Shown here: piece after piece, positions 62,254 through 64,000 of the stretch
Numbering within the stretch: the first letter of the stretch is position 1
How the letters are laid out: each line of letters begins with the position of its first letter
Source: Algoriphagus winogradskyi
Lineage (GTDB): Bacteria; Bacteroidota; Bacteroidia; Cytophagales; Cyclobacteriaceae
DNA length: 64,000 nucleotides
Assembly (NCBI RefSeq): GCF_900182815.1
Contig: NZ_FXUA01000001.1
Span: forward strand, 62,001-126,000
Reading direction: 5' to 3'
Program-made: the position numbers and the translations under genes
The notes under the pieces: model-generated
Databases searched by the model: none
What the model was told of the DNA's origin: nothing
What the model saw: only the letters and a program-made list of their open reading frames with translations

Positions 62254-63204
62254 ATGCGTGATATTAAATTAGTAGAAGTACGGTCAGAGATTGCCGCCGG
62301 AACCCGTGGAGCAAGCATGGGTATAGATGCTTTGAAAATTGCCAGCTTAGATAAGAAGTCTGACTTCTTCACACAGTTTGACCCTATCAACGTTCCTGAC
62401 GCGAATAACTACCTATGGAAAGGCAACAATTTCCCACATGCTAAATACATCGATGGCGTTTATCAGGTTTTGAAAAATGTCTATTCCACGATCGAATCTT
62501 TACGTATGGAGAAAAAATTTCCTATCGTTTTGGCGGGAGACCACAGCACTGCGGCAGGCACTATCATGGGCATCAAAGCTGCCGATCCTGATAAGCGTTT
62601 AGGAGTGATTTGGATTGATGCACATGCTGATTTACACACACCATTCACCACTCCTTCCGGAAATATGCATGGAATGCCCTTGGCGATGGTTTCTCAATTG
62701 GATAATTTGGATTGTCAGGTGAATGAACCCTCAGAAGAGACTTTGGCTCTATGGAAACGAATCAAGGCTATCGGCGGTGAATCTCCAAAAATTGATCCCA
62801 AGGATATCGTATTCATCACGGTACGAGATACCGAAGCACCAGAAGATCATCTGATCAAAAATTACGGAATCAAAAATTTCAGTACTCAGGAAGTCCGTTC
62901 AAAGGGGATTGATCAAATCTCTGCTGAAGCGTTGGAAACGCTGAAAGATTGCGATCAAATCTATATTTCCTTTGATGTGGATAGTTTGGATAGCTCCATC
63001 TCTGTGGGTACTGGTACTCCGGTGCCAGATGGCTTGACTGTACAGGAAGCGATAGAACTTAATGTCAAACTGATTCAGGATAAGCGAGTATGCTGCTGGG
63101 AAATCGTAGAAGTGAATCCTACCCTTGACTCGGAGAATCTAATGGCCGAAAACGCATTCGAAGTTCTAGAAGCAACAGTAAAGTCTTTGGTAGATAATTT
63201 CTAG
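62254..63204 (+). CDS. Arginase-family ureohydrolase
   Basis: A 316-residue binuclear-manganese enzyme. The metal ligands sit in GDHST, WIDAHADLHTP and SFDVDSLDSS, and SGNMHGMPLA is the family motif. Arginase, agmatinase and formimidoylglutamase share these; the N-terminal region (EIAAGTRGASMG) and overall length favour arginase. Paired with an arginine decarboxylase and argS nearby, it would direct arginine to ornithine and urea. A GxxExxY gene begins 58 bases later inside repeats. Confidence 0.9.
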   Translation: MRDIKLVEVRSEIAAGTRGASMGIDALKIASLDKKSDFFTQFDPINVPDANNYLWKGNNFPHAKYIDGVYQVLKNVYSTIESLRMEKKFPIVLAGDHSTAAGTIMGIKAADPDKRLGVIWIDAHADLHTPFTTPSGNMHGMPLAMVSQLDNLDCQVNEPSEETLALWKRIKAIGGESPKIDPKDIVFITVRDTEAPEDHLIKNYGIKNFSTQEVRSKGIDQISAEALETLKDCDQIYISFDVDSLDSSISVGTGTPVPDGLTVQEAIELNVKLIQDKRVCCWEIVEVNPTLDSENLMAENAFEVLEATVKSLVDNF

Positions 63205-63209
63205 GTTTA

Positions 63210-63728
63210 TTAACCGCAAAGTGCACGGAGTTTTGCGCAGAGTACACTGAGTAAAAACACTTATGATTGACGAAGATCTCATACTTGAAAATGAAATTGC
63301 CACACGGGTTATTGGCATAGCAATAGATGTCCATCGTCAATTAGGGCCTGGACTTTTAGAGAATGCATATAAGCAAGTTTTAGCCTTTAAACTCCAGAAA
63401 GCTGGTATTTTTGTAGAAGTAGAGAAAAAAATGCCATTAGAAATTGATGAAATTAACTTAGACGTTGGCTACATAATTGATATTTTGGTGGAAAGGAAAT
63501 TAGTTTTGGAATTGAAATCAGTTGATATACTCAACGACGTTCATTTTGCCCAAACGCTTAACTACGTAAAAATCGGAAAATACAAATTGGGTCTGCTTAT
63601 TAACTTTAATGTTTCCCAACTAAAATATGGAATTCAAAGAGTTGCTAATACGAAACCCAGAATATAAATAAAAACATAAAATGAATCAATTGCGCCCTCT
63701 GCGAAATCTTTGCGTGCTCTGCGGTTAA
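63210..63728. repeat. Inverted repeats bracketing the GxxExxY gene
   Basis: TTAACCGCA at 63210-63218 is mirrored by TGCGGTTAA at 63720-63728, and CGCAGAG (63236-63242) by CTCTGCG (63697-63703). The ~40-base arms align imperfectly with one gap and enclose exactly one gene, 63263-63667. Confidence 0.65.
63263..63667 (+). CDS. GxxExxY protein (PD-(D/E)XK-like)
   Basis: A 134-residue protein named for its motif, here GLLENAY (residues 30-36 region, GPGLLENAYKQVL). A PD-(D/E)XK-like nuclease core follows: DVGYIIDILVERKLVLELKSV carries the Asp, Glu and Lys of the fold. The family is widespread and its role unknown. Inverted repeats of the TTAACCGCA type bracket the gene, so it looks like a small passenger inserted between arginase and argS genes. 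No SD-like site or clear promoter is present. Confidence 0.88.
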   Translation: MIDEDLILENEIATRVIGIAIDVHRQLGPGLLENAYKQVLAFKLQKAGIFVEVEKKMPLEIDEINLDVGYIIDILVERKLVLELKSVDILNDVHFAQTLNYVKIGKYKLGLLINFNVSQLKYGIQRVANTKPRI

Positions 63729-63734
63729 AAAAAT

Positions 63735-64000
63735 ATGAACATACAAGAATCAATACATAACGGCATACAGCTTGCCTTTCAGAATATCTTCAATCACGAT
63801 CTGCCTTTGGAGCAGATCAGCCTCGCTCCTACGCGGAAGGAATTTGAAGGAACTTACACCTTCGTGGTTTTTCCCTACCTGAAAGTGTCCAAAGCAACTC
63901 CTGAGGTCACAGCAAATCTAATCGGTGAATACTTGAAAGAAAACGTAGCTGAAGTTGCTGGTTTCAATGTAGTAAAAGGCTTCCTGAATCTAGAACTGAA
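63735..64000 (+). CDS. argS: Arginyl-tRNA synthetase, N-terminal part (partial)
   Basis: The plus strand is open from ATG 63735 to the right edge (88 codons). The sequence (MNIQESIHNGIQLAFQNIF, RKEFEGTYTFVVFPYLKVSK, TANLIGEYLKENV, VKGFLNLEL) is the N-terminal additional domain (Add-1) of ArgRS, which recognises the tRNA-Arg D-loop. The HIGH and KMSK regions lie beyond the window. Its start follows directly on the right inverted repeat of the GxxExxY unit, which may have separated argS from an older promoter. Confidence 0.9.
   Translation, partial: MNIQESIHNGIQLAFQNIFNHDLPLEQISLAPTRKEFEGTYTFVVFPYLKVSKATPEVTANLIGEYLKENVAEVAGFNVVKGFLNLEL

Noticed and set aside
1-64000. tRNA, rRNA, riboswitch or tmRNA genes
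   Set aside because: No cloverleaf, rRNA core segment or known riboswitch core was recognised on either strand by reading; a covariance-model search would be needed to exclude small RNAs.

Overview
The window looks like chromosomal DNA of a Bacteroidota member, most likely order Cytophagales and close to Algoriphagus or another Cyclobacteriaceae genus. The basis is the AT-rich DNA, the near absence of purine-rich Shine-Dalgarno sites, many secreted proteins whose signal peptides end in AQ, the many -7 boxes of the form TAnnTTTG (some with TTTG or TTG about 18-21 bases upstream), and typical families (TonB receptor with a carboxypeptidase-regulatory N-terminus, POT transporter, S9 peptidases, short arginine decarboxylase). 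No rRNA, tRNA, CRISPR array, phage or transposase gene was seen. Species assignment is inference.

Layout. 1-10 kb: a Tricorn-like secreted protease running off the left edge, tyrS, a TetR-amidohydrolase lipoprotein pair, a peptide/H+ symporter, pckA, two outer-membrane-like proteins and a cyclophilin. 10-16 kb: a minus-strand operon of a membrane protein, parE, parC and a TrmH-type RNA methyltransferase. 16-28 kb: mixed housekeeping genes (fatty-acid hydroxylase, ROK kinase, CvfB-like RNA-binding protein, 3-hydroxyacyl-CoA dehydrogenase, deoxynucleoside kinase, Hpt protein, S9 peptidase, lipoprotein) with two apparently catalytically dead relatives of known folds (ArsC-like, ACP-like). 28-35 kb: an RND efflux operon led by a GbsR/MarR-type regulator with a palindromic operator, then a divergent HxlR-DoxX pair with nested palindromes between the two genes. 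35-42.5 kb: an AraC regulator carrying a metal-binding-like N-terminus, a secreted pair (3-keto-disaccharide-hydrolase-like plus a c-type-cytochrome sugar dehydrogenase), copA and a small HMA protein. 42.5-53 kb: AAA ATPase, DUF2254 protein, an exported CHY zinc-finger protein, a TonB receptor divergent from a DtxR-family regulator with a clear palindrome in the receptor promoter, amidohydrolase, DoxX membrane protein, DPP-IV. 53-58.7 kb: secreted serine hydrolase, then a sugar-oxidation group (aldo/keto reductase, Zn-alcohol dehydrogenase, TIM-barrel epimerase, mutarotase) and an exported DinB protein. 58.7-64 kb: arginine decarboxylase, aminotransferase, arginase-family hydrolase, a GxxExxY protein bracketed by inverted repeats, and the start of argS.

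How it fits together. Three proteases (Tricorn-like, two S9 enzymes) plus the POT symporter suggest peptide feeding, with pckA for gluconeogenesis. Regulation is readable at several points: palindromes sit on or next to promoters of the GbsR, HxlR/DoxX and DtxR/TonB loci. From about 39.7 kb rightwards the intergenic regions carry several families of short imperfect word-like repeats, including a roughly 210 bp element bounded by inverted repeats (55.3-55.5 kb) and the repeats around the GxxExxY gene. These repeats are the least explained structure in the window.
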